Origin: Streptomyces sp. NBC_00083
GTDB taxonomy: Bacteria; Actinomycetota; Actinomycetes; Streptomycetales; Streptomycetaceae
DNA length: 64,000 nucleotides
Direction: 5' to 3'
Assembly (NCBI RefSeq): GCF_026343295.1
Contig: NZ_JAPELY010000001.1
Span: 3,224,001 to 3,288,000 of the forward strand
A program made the position numbers and the translations under genes. The notes under the pieces are model-generated. The model was not told the DNA's origin. It searched no databases and saw nothing but the letters and a program-made list of their open reading frames with translations. Below are positions 18,355 through 26,730 of this stretch, piece by piece. Positions within the stretch are counted from its first letter, which is position 1, and every line of letters begins with the position of its first letter.

Positions 18355-18379
18355 CTGTTGTGTGCCGCGTGGCGTGCGG

Positions 18380-18541
18380 CTACCAGCGGTACCAGCGGCC
18401 GCTTCCGCCGCGCGGACGTGCGACGAATCCGATGAGCCACACGACCAGGACCACAATGGCGATCCACCACAGGGCCTTGAGCGCGAAACCGGCGCCGAAG
18501 AGGATCAGGGCGAGCAGAAGAACGAGAAGCAGGGGAACCAT
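18380..18541 (-). CDS. Small hydrophobic membrane protein
   Basis: The product from ATG 18541 has 53 residues with two predicted helices (VPLLLVLLLALILFGAGFAL and WWIAIVVLVVWLIGFVA) and a basic Gly/Arg/Trp tail. Such short proteins are common in actinobacteria, often near stress genes; here CsbD is divergent. Function unknown. Confidence 0.75.
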   Translation of the reverse strand: MVPLLLVLLLALILFGAGFALKALWWIAIVVLVVWLIGFVARPRGGSGRWYRW

Positions 18542-18755
18542 AGTTATCAACCTCCAGAACGCCGTGTGCCCCGGGATGAGCCCGTCACACCCTCGCGACG
18601 GCAAGATTCAATTCCCTCGAAGAGTGCGGGACGAGAAGAGTGCGAGGTCATCCTCCAAAGGTGAAGCGAGTCGCCCGCTCCCTGTTTAGAACCCGCGAAT
18701 GTGGCCAGGTGTATCCATGTCACGGTGTGCCAACGAATATGTGGGAGTGATTGTT

Positions 18756-18929
18756 GTGTCGGGTGACGAAAAGACTCAGTCGAAGGTCGAGCAGGCCAAG
18801 GGCAAGGTCAAGGAAGCGGCAGGCCGGACGGTCGGCAACGAGCGCCTTGAGGCCGAGGGCCGTGCGGAGCAGGCCAAGGGCGACGCACGCCAGGCCAAGG
18901 AAAAGATCAAGGACGTCTTCAAGCACTGA
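18756..18929 (+). CDS. CsbD-family stress protein
   Basis: The product from GTG 18756 has 57 residues. It is highly charged and helical, with the CsbD pattern KVEQAKGKVKEAAGRTVGNERLEAEGRAEQ. GGGAG lies nine bases upstream. CsbD proteins are SigB-type general stress proteins in other bacteria, which fits the nearby SigB-family sigma gene. The precise function is unknown. Confidence 0.88.
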   Translation: MSGDEKTQSKVEQAKGKVKEAAGRTVGNERLEAEGRAEQAKGDARQAKEKIKDVFKH

Positions 18930-18945
18930 CCCGCTCGGGACGTAC

Positions 18946-18991
18946 GCGGAGTGGGGCCCAGCCGGAATCGCCCGGCTGGGCCCCATTCCGC
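18946..18991 (+). terminator. Terminator hairpin after the CsbD gene
   Basis: GCGGAGTGGGGCCCAGCCGG and CCCGGCTGGGGCCC-like arms form a stem of about 20 bases with one mismatch and a short loop, starting 17 bases after the CsbD stop. It is a probable factor-independent terminator. Confidence 0.75.
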
Positions 18992-19070
18992 ATGCTCGGG
19001 GGCTCGCACGTCTGCCCGGCACGGTGTGTGGTCGCCCACGCGCAGGGCAAGCCGGTGTCGTGGTCCGTCG

Positions 19071-19117
19071 TCACACGCACCACACGTCACACGCACCACA
19101 CCTCACGCGCACCACGC
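19071..19117. repeat. Direct repeat, 16-base unit, three copies
   Basis: TCACACGCACCACACG is followed by TCACACGCACCACACC and then a degraded third copy (TCACGCGCACCACGC). The repeat lies in the 328-base gap between CsbD and the DUF4097 gene. No further gene is visible there. Confidence 0.7.
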
Positions 19118-19153
19118 AAGGCCCCTCCCGCCGACGACGGGCAGCCGGTGAAG

Positions 19154-19189
19154 CCTGCTGAAACCAGCGTGATGCCCCGCTGAAACCCG
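19154..19189 (+). promoter_or_regulatory. Conserved upstream box of DUF4097 paralogue 1
   Basis: This stretch contains GCTGAAACC twice and the block GTGATGCCC-x-GCTGAAACCCG at 19169-19189. The same 21-base block, with one difference, occurs at 47375-47395 upstream of the second DUF4097 gene at nearly the same distance from the start. Conservation of non-coding sequence suggests a shared promoter or operator. Confidence 0.55.
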
Positions 19190-19257
19190 TCCGGCGCACT
19201 CTCTCTTCATCAACGCGGCGAACGGCCGCGGAAGACATCGAGTCGCAGGAGCACGGC

Positions 19258-19926
19258 ATGCAGAAGTTCGACACCACCGCCCCGATCACCGCCATCCTCA
19301 CCGTCCCAGCCGGCCGCGTCCGGATCGTCGCCTCGGACCAGGCCCACGCCAGGGTCGACGTCCGGCCGGCGGACGCCGCGAAGGGCCGCGACGTGAAGGC
19401 CGCGGAGCAGACCACCGTCGGCTACGAAGACGGCGTCCTGCGGGTCGAGGGCCCCACGAAGAGCCAGGCTTTCGGCTCCAGCGGCGCCCTCGACGTGACC
19501 CTCGGACTGCCCGCGGGCTCCCGCGTCGAGGCCCGGACGGCCAGCGCCGAGTTCCGTACCGAGGGACAGCTCGGTGACGTCGTCTTCGACGGCGCCCACG
19601 GCACGGTCCAGCTCGACGAGACGGCCGCGCTCCGCCTCACCGTGCACGCGGGGAACGTCTCGGTCGGCCGCCTGGCCGGCGACAGCGAGATCAAGGTCTC
19701 GGCGGGCGACATCGAGATCGCCGAAGCCGTGCACGGCACCCTCACGCTGCGAACCGAGTCCGGAAGGATCACGGTCGGCGCCGCCCGCGGAACCAACGCC
19801 ACCCTGGACGCCGGCACCTCCTACGGCCGCATCCACAACGCCCTCAACAACACGGAAGGATCCGCCGCCGCCCTGAACATCCACGCGACCACCTCGAACG
19901 GTGACATCACCGCCAGCAGCCTGTGA
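19258..19926 (+). CDS. DUF4097-family beta-repeat protein (paralogue 1)
   Basis: The protein has 222 residues and no signal peptide. It is built from short beta-strand repeats of the DUF4097/adhesin type (PAGRVRIVASDQAHARVDVRP, GDVVFDGAHGTVQLDE, VSAGDIEIAEAVHGTL), predicting a right-handed beta solenoid. The ATG follows GCAGGAG. A clear paralogue is at 47472, with the same start (MQK), the same end region (ALNIHATT-x-x-GDIT) and a conserved upstream box. The molecular role of this family is not established. Confidence 0.85.
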   Translation: MQKFDTTAPITAILTVPAGRVRIVASDQAHARVDVRPADAAKGRDVKAAEQTTVGYEDGVLRVEGPTKSQAFGSSGALDVTLGLPAGSRVEARTASAEFRTEGQLGDVVFDGAHGTVQLDETAALRLTVHAGNVSVGRLAGDSEIKVSAGDIEIAEAVHGTLTLRTESGRITVGAARGTNATLDAGTSYGRIHNALNNTEGSAAALNIHATTSNGDITASSL

Positions 19927-20039
19927 CCGGGGAGGTCCGTTCCTGGACCGGGGAGTGCCCGTGACGGGACCTGTCGTGTCGGCCCGTCCCGACCGCACAC
20001 CGCTGCCGTCCGCTCTCACCCACCCCCACCAGGTCGGTT

Positions 20040-20750
20040 CTAGAAGTTGCTGTGTGAGGGTTCCCAGATCGAGCAGTCATGGGCGAAGAGCACGCGTCGC
20101 GGGTCGAATTCGGCAAGTCGTTCCAACCAGTGCGCGTAGTCAGGGAGCGGCTGTGCCACGCCGTGCAGAGCGGCCTGGCGGGCCAGCTGGTCCGACGCGA
20201 ACTGGGATGCGAAGTCGTGTGCCTGGCCGGCGAGGACCACGGTGCCGTCTCCCTGCCGAAGGACCAGCGACTGATGTCCTGGGGTGTGCCCGGGTGTCGG
20301 GATGATCCAGACTCCGGGCCGGACCTCGGCCTCACCGGTGAGTTCCTCGTAGGACGCGCCGGGGAAGTCGACGAGCTCGTCGATGGTGTAGTCGCCCCGG
20401 CGGGCGGCGGCCAGCTCGGTTTCCTGGACCAGGATCGGCTTGCCGCCCAGCAGTGGGTTTCCGCCGCAGTGGTCGAAGTGCAGGTGGCAGTTCACGACCA
20501 GAGAGATGTCGCCGAGGGTGACTCCAGCCGCGGACAGTGCCTCTTGCAGTGCTCGGCGCTGGGGCCGGTAGTGCGCCTCGGTCTCGGGGTCGGCGCTGCC
20601 GATGCCGCTGTCGAAGAGGATCAGTCCCTGTTCGTGTCGCACCAGATAGGCGAGCACGGGTTCAACTCGCGGTTGCGGGCCGCCTGTCTCTGAAGCCGGC
20701 CGGACGAAGTATCCCAGGTCGAGTCGGCGCACCGCCGTGTTCTTCCCCAT
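20040..20750 (-). CDS. Metallo-beta-lactamase-fold hydrolase (AHL-lactonase-like)
   Basis: The product from ATG 20750 has 236 residues. The zinc motif HLHFDH lies at residues 89-94, the second His is in PTPGHTPGHQSL and the bridging Asp in AGQAHDF. This layout is typical of the quorum-quenching lactonase group of the MBL superfamily, though substrate cannot be read from sequence. AGGA eight bases before ATG 20750 decides the start against longer options up to 20858. Confidence 0.82.
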   Translation of the reverse strand: MGKNTAVRRLDLGYFVRPASETGGPQPRVEPVLAYLVRHEQGLILFDSGIGSADPETEAHYRPQRRALQEALSAAGVTLGDISLVVNCHLHFDHCGGNPLLGGKPILVQETELAAARRGDYTIDELVDFPGASYEELTGEAEVRPGVWIIPTPGHTPGHQSLVLRQGDGTVVLAGQAHDFASQFASDQLARQAALHGVAQPLPDYAHWLERLAEFDPRRVLFAHDCSIWEPSHSNF

Positions 20751-20859
20751 GCCGGCCATCCTGGCAGCCATCGCTGTGCCGTTCAACGGGTCCGCCCGAC
20801 AGCGGAATCGCGACCGGATGCGGCGGTCGTCGTCCCCGGCGTCCCCCTCATCGACCATC

Positions 20860-20915
20860 GTGCCGAGTGCCGAGTGCCGAGTGCCGAGTGCCGAGTGCCG
20901 AGTGCCGAGTGCCGA
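20860..20915. repeat. Tandem heptamer repeat (GTGCCGA)x8
   Basis: Eight perfect copies of GTGCCGA are followed by two degraded ones (GTGCTGA, GTACCGG). The array sits just before the 3' end of the XRE regulator gene and upstream of the MBL hydrolase gene. It is a likely variable-number repeat. Confidence 0.9.
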
Positions 20916-20930
20916 GTGCTGAGTACCGGG

Positions 20931-21806
20931 TCACGGCGACGCGGGCTGAAAGACCAGGAAGAAGAACCGGGCCCCCGGGCTCATACAGGGTTCGGCGGCG
21001 CACATGGTGACCAGGCCGCGCTGGGACGGAACGTGGCGCTCGCAGCACTTGTCCCGTGGGGAGAGGTCGCTGTGCGGGCCCGAGTAGCCGGGATGACGCA
21101 TGATGCGGGTCTGGCCGTCGGGGTGGCGGAACGCCACATTGTGGGTGCGGTAGATCGGCCCTGACACCGGGTCCTCCGACACCTCCTCGTGGAGCTGCTG
21201 AAGGTCCTTGTTCTGCGGGTGGGTGGCCACCGCGGCCCGCAACTGGGCCGCCACGGGACCGGCCCACTGCTCCTCCCAGTCGACCAGATGGTGTTCGCGC
21301 GCGTCCTCGCGCAACAGCATCCAGCGGATCAGGTTCTGCTCGGGCACGCGCGGCGCTTCGCCTTCCACCTGGGGGAAGATGGAGACGAAGTCGTCGTTGT
21401 AGGCAAGCAGGTTCCACGCCACGTCATTGATGTAACAGGGCTGCCCCGTCACCTCGTTGACAGCCTTCTGCCAGGCAGGAGCGACACTCGTCCCCGACGT
21501 CGGGTCCAGCGGGGTGGGCGGCTCGTAGCCGAGCGCGTAGATGTAGAGCGCGGTGCGCTCCCCCTCCTCCAGGCGCAGCACCTTGCACACCGAGTCGAGG
21601 AACCCCTGGCTCGGCGCCGGCATCTCACCCCGTTCCAGGTGGCCGTACGTACGTTCCGTCACGAAGAGGGCCTGGGCGACCTGCGCCTGCGAGAGCCCCG
21701 GCGAACGGCGGCCCCGGCCCGTGCGCCTGGGTATGCCGAGTTCCGACGGGTCGATCTGCCCCCGCTTCCACCGCAGCAGCTGCCGCAGTGCGTCCTTGTC
21801 GGTCAC
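20931..21806 (-). CDS. XRE-family regulator with MmyB-like ligand domain
   Basis: The product from GTG 21806 has 291 residues. An HTH_3 domain is visible (LSQAQVAQALFVTERTYGHLERGEMPAPSQGFLDSVCKVL). The C-terminal half matches the MmyB-like PAS-fold ligand-binding domain (QPCYINDVAWNLLAYNDDFVSIFPQ, then NLIRWMLLREDAREHHLVDWEEQW). In Streptomyces such regulators often control an adjacent oxidoreductase; here the neighbours are the MBL hydrolase and the RiPP operon. A role in the RiPP cluster is possible but not shown. Confidence 0.87.
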   Translation of the reverse strand: MTDKDALRQLLRWKRGQIDPSELGIPRRTGRGRRSPGLSQAQVAQALFVTERTYGHLERGEMPAPSQGFLDSVCKVLRLEEGERTALYIYALGYEPPTPLDPTSGTSVAPAWQKAVNEVTGQPCYINDVAWNLLAYNDDFVSIFPQVEGEAPRVPEQNLIRWMLLREDAREHHLVDWEEQWAGPVAAQLRAAVATHPQNKDLQQLHEEVSEDPVSGPIYRTHNVAFRHPDGQTRIMRHPGYSGPHSDLSPRDKCCERHVPSQRGLVTMCAAEPCMSPGARFFFLVFQPASP

Positions 21807-21966
21807 CCCTCTGACCCTCCCTGGCCGGCCCCGGGCGACCCGCGGCCGCACTTGTCGGAGGCGCCCGCGCAGGTAATTCGCGAGCAGGTCACCCTACAAC
21901 TGCGGCGCCGGGGGGTCGTACGGGTTACTTCGGGGCGGGCGATTTCGGGACCAACCGCGCGGGGTG

Positions 21967-23955
21967 TCAGGGGAACGGGTGCGGATGCGGGTTGACCTCC
22001 TCGGGACGCAGCGGCCGAGAAGTGTGGCCGAGACGGTGGGGCGCGGTGAGCACCCGGTCGAGACCGGCGATGCGCCGCAGATGGTGCCCGAACGTCATGG
22101 GAAGCAGTCCCGGCACGATCACCTTGACGCAGGCGAGGTCGGAGGCGGTGTGCACCGACGTGGTCTGGTCGACGACGATCGCTTCGAGCCCCGTCGCGGC
22201 GAAGCGACCCACCAACTCGTCCAGATCCGAGCGCAGATCGGTGTGCCGCGGCCATGGACAGCGGTCGGTCAGTTCGCTCAGACTCCGGCGCTCACGCGGC
22301 GGCCGCCCCCCGGGCGCGAGCAGGAAGTCGAGCCGGCGGGCGGCGACCGGGTCGCAGTACAGCAGCGCGTGGTCGTCCATCAGACGGACCTGCTCGGGGT
22401 CTTCGCGCATGCGAGCCGCGTCCTCCGTCCGCTGCGGGTAGATGAGCCCGTACGCCTCGATGGCGGTGACCAGTTCGTGCAGCGCGCCGAACACACCGCG
22501 CTCGGGGTCGAGCCCCGAGCCGCCCGCACAGAGCACGCGGGGGCGAGGTGCCCCGGCGCCCGGGGCGGGGGGCCGTTCGTCGACGGCCGCGGCCCAGAAG
22601 CAGGGAATGCCTTCGGCGCCGGTCACGTCGAAGACCTCGACGCGGTACCCGTCGCGTTCGCGGATGCGGTCCGCGAGCAGGGCGATCCGCCGGTCGCGCG
22701 CGGTGCGCAGATCGAGCGGGGTGGCCGGGAGACGGGCGTACCAGGTGAGCAGGAACGCGTCGCGCTCGGCCAGCTCCAGGAGACCGTACAGGGCCGCCTC
22801 TTCGACACAGCCGCCCAGGGCGCACCCGTTGGAGATCTCCGACACGAACGGGCGGACCGACGGAGGCTGGTGGCGGCCGATGCGGTAGTACGCCAGGCTC
22901 TCGGGGACCAGGACCGGCCGCTCGCGGGTGAGGGAGTAGCCCCAGACCCACGGCATCACGAGGTCGGGACGGTAGGGCTGGAAGGGGAAGCCGGGTGCCT
23001 GATAGCGGTGGGGTTCATGGCCGCCGGTGGTCGCGGGATCGAGTACACCCCCGGGGTGCCGGGCGGCGAGCTCGCGGTGGCTGCCGCGGACCACGGTGCG
23101 CCGTCCACCCGGCCGTCCGCCGCCGAGACGCTCAAGGGCCTCGGCGATCGCGGTGACCTCGGCGGTGCGGAAGTCGAGCGCGCGGCCGTACCCCCCGTCG
23201 ACCGACTCGGGCGGGCCGACCTTCGCCTCGGCGAACGGCAGGGCGTGCAGTCCGCGCGTGCGGAGACCCTTGAGCACGCCGGTCTCGTCGTCGGCGTAGC
23301 GGGCCTCAAGGACACCCCGCTCCGCGCGCAGATCGCGCACCCGCAGAACGGCGGGGTCCGGCTTGGGCCGCGCGACGCGCGGGATCACGGCGCCGGCCGC
23401 GTCGTCGTCGGGCAGGCCGCCGCACTCCGGGCAGTGGGGGTCGGGCACGAGGAGGTGCCGGCTGATCTCCAGGCCATCGAGGCGGAGCATCGTGACGGTC
23501 AGGTCGGGGACGGCCCCCGCGGTGGTGAGCCGGTGCAGGGCGAGCCCCGCCGCGAGGTCGGCCGCGATCGGGGTGAGCAGCGGAGAAACGGTGCCGGTCA
23601 GACGGCTTCCGTACGTCGAGCGCAGAGCCGCCTCCTCGGCCGCGTCGGCCCGCGCGCCCGCACGGCGGGCGGCCAGGCACTGCTGACAGCCGGGGGTGCC
23701 GGGTCGGACCAGCGGACCGATCACCACGCGGTCCAACTCCGCCACGACGGCAAGATAGGGGGCCCCGTCAACCAAAGGACCCGCCAGACATTTTGACGCT
23801 GCGTCAGAAGAGTCCGCCGCGACCAATTGCATCCCTGGCGCGGGGCGGGGCACGACCGCCGCCCGGCGGAGCAGGGCTTGGCCGAGCAGGCCCCCGTCGT
23901 GGTGTACCCGTACGGCGGCCGAGGGGGGATCGGCCGACATGGCAAGCTCAGTCAT
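21967..23955 (-). CDS. YcaO cyclodehydratase with N-terminal zinc-binding C-domain remnant
   Basis: The protein has 662 residues. Residues about 1-200 resemble the C-terminal part of a TOMM C-protein with two CxxC pairs (Cys90/93 and Cys175/178) that probably bind zinc. The YcaO domain follows, with EVTAIAEALERLGG and the helix AALYGLLELAERDAFLLTWYARLP that carries ATP/Mg-binding acids. The chain ends HPHPFP, the PxPxP tail typical of azoline-forming YcaO proteins. It should cyclise the seven core Cys residues to thiazolines with a leader-binding partner. It is the last gene of the eight-gene operon, with its ATG inside the end of the upstream gene. Confidence 0.9.
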   Translation of the reverse strand: MTELAMSADPPSAAVRVHHDGGLLGQALLRRAAVVPRPAPGMQLVAADSSDAASKCLAGPLVDGAPYLAVVAELDRVVIGPLVRPGTPGCQQCLAARRAGARADAAEEAALRSTYGSRLTGTVSPLLTPIAADLAAGLALHRLTTAGAVPDLTVTMLRLDGLEISRHLLVPDPHCPECGGLPDDDAAGAVIPRVARPKPDPAVLRVRDLRAERGVLEARYADDETGVLKGLRTRGLHALPFAEAKVGPPESVDGGYGRALDFRTAEVTAIAEALERLGGGRPGGRRTVVRGSHRELAARHPGGVLDPATTGGHEPHRYQAPGFPFQPYRPDLVMPWVWGYSLTRERPVLVPESLAYYRIGRHQPPSVRPFVSEISNGCALGGCVEEAALYGLLELAERDAFLLTWYARLPATPLDLRTARDRRIALLADRIRERDGYRVEVFDVTGAEGIPCFWAAAVDERPPAPGAGAPRPRVLCAGGSGLDPERGVFGALHELVTAIEAYGLIYPQRTEDAARMREDPEQVRLMDDHALLYCDPVAARRLDFLLAPGGRPPRERRSLSELTDRCPWPRHTDLRSDLDELVGRFAATGLEAIVVDQTTSVHTASDLACVKVIVPGLLPMTFGHHLRRIAGLDRVLTAPHRLGHTSRPLRPEEVNPHPHPFP

Positions 23956-25396
23956 CGCAGCGCACCGCTCTCAGCAGGTTGGGCAGTATGTCGGTGGCGG
24001 CCGGATCGTGGTCGAGCGGTACGACCACGGTGTCGTGCGCGGGGCCGCGCAGATCACGGCGGGCCTCCGCCACCGCCTCGTCGAAGGTGGCACCGGCGCC
24101 GAGGCCTCGCGGCGGACGCGTTCCCTGCGCGCGGACACGGGCCGCCGGGACCAGATGGGCGGTGTCGCGCTCGGGCGACCAGGCCCACAGCGCGGGGCCG
24201 GACGGCGCCGGGACGAACCGTCGGGGATCGAGGGCGAGCAGGGCGTAGTGGGCCAGCGCGCGTCGCGCGGTGCGCAGGCGCGCCGCGGTGAAGTCCGTTC
24301 CGGTGGCGTGCACTTGGTGCACCGCTCGGCCGGTGTCCGGGTCGCGGACCAGGGCCCGTGCGGCGTGCCGGGGGAACTGTGGCAGCGCTCCCTCGTCCAG
24401 TTCGGCGAGCAGCCCGCAGCGCTCGTCGATACAGCCCGCGGCGCGCCGGGAGAACTCCTCGGGTGTGACGGCCGGCCCGGCGCGCAAGGAAGCGATCCGG
24501 GCGAGGAACTGCGCCGCGGACTCGGGCGCGGCCGGCAACGCCGCCGGGTGAGGCCGGTAGGGATGGCTGGTGGTGGCCAGGGTCGTCGCGTCCAGGCGAG
24601 TGACGCGGACCGGCTGGTCCGCCCCTGATGTGCCGGGCTCCTCCGGCGCTGCCGGGGAGAGGCTGAGGAAGGCCCGCTGGAAGTGGTGGGCGAGCAGTGG
24701 GGCCGCGAACTCGGTGGATCCGTAGGAGACGTGAGGGGGGCGGACGGGGGCGTCCTCCCTGCCGTGCACGCGCAGCCACGCGCCGAGCCAGCCTCCGGCA
24801 GTACGGTCCGGCCCGGGGGCGAGCATCGGGCCGATCCACCACGATTCCGCGTCGCGGACAGCGGCGGCGAACCACAGGCCGCGTACGCGGCACTCCTCGT
24901 CGAGCCGGGCCACGGACCGCGCGTCGCCGCCCTCCGCGAGCAGGAGCAGGGCGTCGTGGCCGCCGTTCGCCAGCGCCGTCAGGGCGGCCTCCTGGCCGGC
25001 GACCGGCGTGATGCCGGTGAGTCCGGTGAGCCGCAGCGCGTCGGCCAGGGCGCCGGTGGCGGCGGGCGTGCCGAGGGCCAGAGTCCTGAGGTGCGGGTAG
25101 CGGGCGGCGCGGGGGTCCGGCTCGCGCGGGGCCACATCGTCCAACAGGCCGTGCTCATCGAGGAGTTGAAGCACGCGCAGGACCGTGCCGCGCCGGGCAC
25201 CGTCGAGACCGTCGAGGAGCTGCGCCACCGTGCGGCTGCCGTCGAGGAAGGGGGCGAGCCGCTCCAGCCAGCCGGCGATGCCCGGCGCGGCGATGAGGTC
25301 GGTGCCCCGGCTGGAACGTACGTAGACGGTGCCGCTGCCGCTCGGCGTCAGAAAGACGTCCGGACGCAGGAGGGGGACGGAGACGGAGGTGATCAC
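23948..25396 (-). CDS. RRE/E1-like cyclodehydratase partner protein (TOMM C-like)
   Basis: The protein has 482 residues from a GTG that overlaps the previous stop (GTGA). Residues 1-85 have the winged-helix pattern of a RiPP recognition element (LLRPDVFLTPSGSGTVYVRS then a HGLLDDV end). A Rossmann/E1-like part follows without a GxGxxG motif. The rest resembles a degenerate C-D linker region: TSHPYRP occurs where zinc Cys pairs would be, and a YcaO N-terminal-like segment ends the chain. I infer it binds the precursor leader and activates the YcaO protein. Which of the two RRE proteins serves which step is unknown. Confidence 0.75.
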   Translation of the reverse strand: MITSVSVPLLRPDVFLTPSGSGTVYVRSSRGTDLIAAPGIAGWLERLAPFLDGSRTVAQLLDGLDGARRGTVLRVLQLLDEHGLLDDVAPREPDPRAARYPHLRTLALGTPAATGALADALRLTGLTGITPVAGQEAALTALANGGHDALLLLAEGGDARSVARLDEECRVRGLWFAAAVRDAESWWIGPMLAPGPDRTAGGWLGAWLRVHGREDAPVRPPHVSYGSTEFAAPLLAHHFQRAFLSLSPAAPEEPGTSGADQPVRVTRLDATTLATTSHPYRPHPAALPAAPESAAQFLARIASLRAGPAVTPEEFSRRAAGCIDERCGLLAELDEGALPQFPRHAARALVRDPDTGRAVHQVHATGTDFTAARLRTARRALAHYALLALDPRRFVPAPSGPALWAWSPERDTAHLVPAARVRAQGTRPPRGLGAGATFDEAVAEARRDLRGPAHDTVVVPLDHDPAATDILPNLLRAVRCDD

Positions 25397-26730
25397 TGTG
25401 TCCTCGGCCGGAAGAGAGTCGGTACGGTCGGAAGGAGGTGGCAGACCGGTGCACCGCCGCCGCGTTCCCGGCCGAGCAGGGCGGCGAGCAGCGTCGTGCG
25501 GTGGGGACGTGTGCGCAGAACGGCATCGGCAGCCGCGGTGTCGACGTCGCAGCGGAGCCCCGCGCCGAGCCCGGCACGCGCCGCGGCCACGCCGATCCGC
25601 TGACCGATGACACCGGCGCGCAGGTTCAGCATCCGGTACCAGCGGTCGCCGTACAGCGGGTAGCCCGCTTCGTAGTCGCCGGTGACGAGCACGGCACAGG
25701 CGGACTCGAATCCGGCCAGCTCTCCCGGCCCGCCGGGCGGGAACAGCCCCCGGGGCGTGCCGCCACCGCCCGGGACCGGTGTGAGCCGGCCCGTGTTCCG
25801 GTCGAGCCGATGGCATCCGGCATCGAGACCGGCGACACGCTGGGCCACCACATACACGTCGCAGCCGACCGGCGCGGCATGGTCGAACGCCATCGGGCGG
25901 ACGGCCTCCTGGAGGACCGCGAGAAGGGAGTCCACCAAGATCGGGACCGGCTCGAAGCCTGAACGCGCCGTACGGCGTCGAAGCATCGCCGCCCCGGGCA
26001 CGATCGGCCCCGGGGCTCGGCCGGTGACGACCGAACGCACCTGCTCCGCACGGGAGTTGAGGCCGAGCAGTCGGCCCAGCTCCTCGTCCGCGAAGCGCGC
26101 GTGCGCCATCGGAGTGGCCTCGGCGGACTCCAGCAGGGTGAGCGCCTGGCCGGTGAGGACGCCCGTGTCGAGCGCTTGAAGACGGTGGCCGAAGGGGCCG
26201 TAGCGGGCCAGATTCGCGTCCAGTCGGCTGGTGAGCAGCAGCACGCACTCGGGTCGCTCCGGTGGCGGCCGGTCCAGTGCGCCGGTCACGTCGGTACGGA
26301 CGTCGGCGCCGGAGAGGAGTTCGAGCGCGTGAGCGGACGGCAGATAGTGGAACAGGCCCGATCCGGTGGCCGCGTACACCTCACCCGGATAAGCGCCGCC
26401 GCCGGAGGGGACCGGCCGGCCGACGCGCGCTCCCGAGCCGGTCCAGTCGATCCTGGTGACGCCGTTGAGCAGCGCGAGGAGCGAACCAAGACGTTCCGCC
26501 GTCGCTGCCGCCGGATCGCCGCCGTCCGACGGCGACGGGAAGGTCGGCGGGAACGGCAGGGGCAGGACGGGCACGCCGGGATGGTGTAGGGGCGCGGTGG
26601 TGCCCGCTGCCGGATCGATGGCGGGCAGCACACTGCCGTGGCGCGCGTGGTAGCGACGCGCGGCTTCCCCTCCGGTCTCGGCGGACGCCGGGTAGCCGTC
26701 GGACGGCGGAGCCGACGAGGCGGACCTCAT
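25393..26730 (-). CDS. SagB-type azoline dehydrogenase 1
   Basis: The protein has 445 residues of the FMN-dependent nitroreductase fold. RPVPSGGGAYPGEVY (about residue 105) is the classical SagB FMN-contacting motif and RYGPFGHRLQALDTGVLTGQALTL lies in the middle. It would oxidise thiazolines to thiazoles. ATGA couples it to the SpaB_C gene upstream and GTGA to the RRE gene downstream. A second SagB-like gene lies at 31627. Confidence 0.87.
   Translation of the reverse strand: MRSASSAPPSDGYPASAETGGEAARRYHARHGSVLPAIDPAAGTTAPLHHPGVPVLPLPFPPTFPSPSDGGDPAAATAERLGSLLALLNGVTRIDWTGSGARVGRPVPSGGGAYPGEVYAATGSGLFHYLPSAHALELLSGADVRTDVTGALDRPPPERPECVLLLTSRLDANLARYGPFGHRLQALDTGVLTGQALTLLESAEATPMAHARFADEELGRLLGLNSRAEQVRSVVTGRAPGPIVPGAAMLRRRTARSGFEPVPILVDSLLAVLQEAVRPMAFDHAAPVGCDVYVVAQRVAGLDAGCHRLDRNTGRLTPVPGGGGTPRGLFPPGGPGELAGFESACAVLVTGDYEAGYPLYGDRWYRMLNLRAGVIGQRIGVAAARAGLGAGLRCDVDTAAADAVLRTRPHRTTLLAALLGRERGGGAPVCHLLPTVPTLFRPRTQ

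Noticed and set aside
20874..21164. Small + frames through the heptamer array
   Set aside because: They are antisense to the XRE gene and composed of repeat translation.
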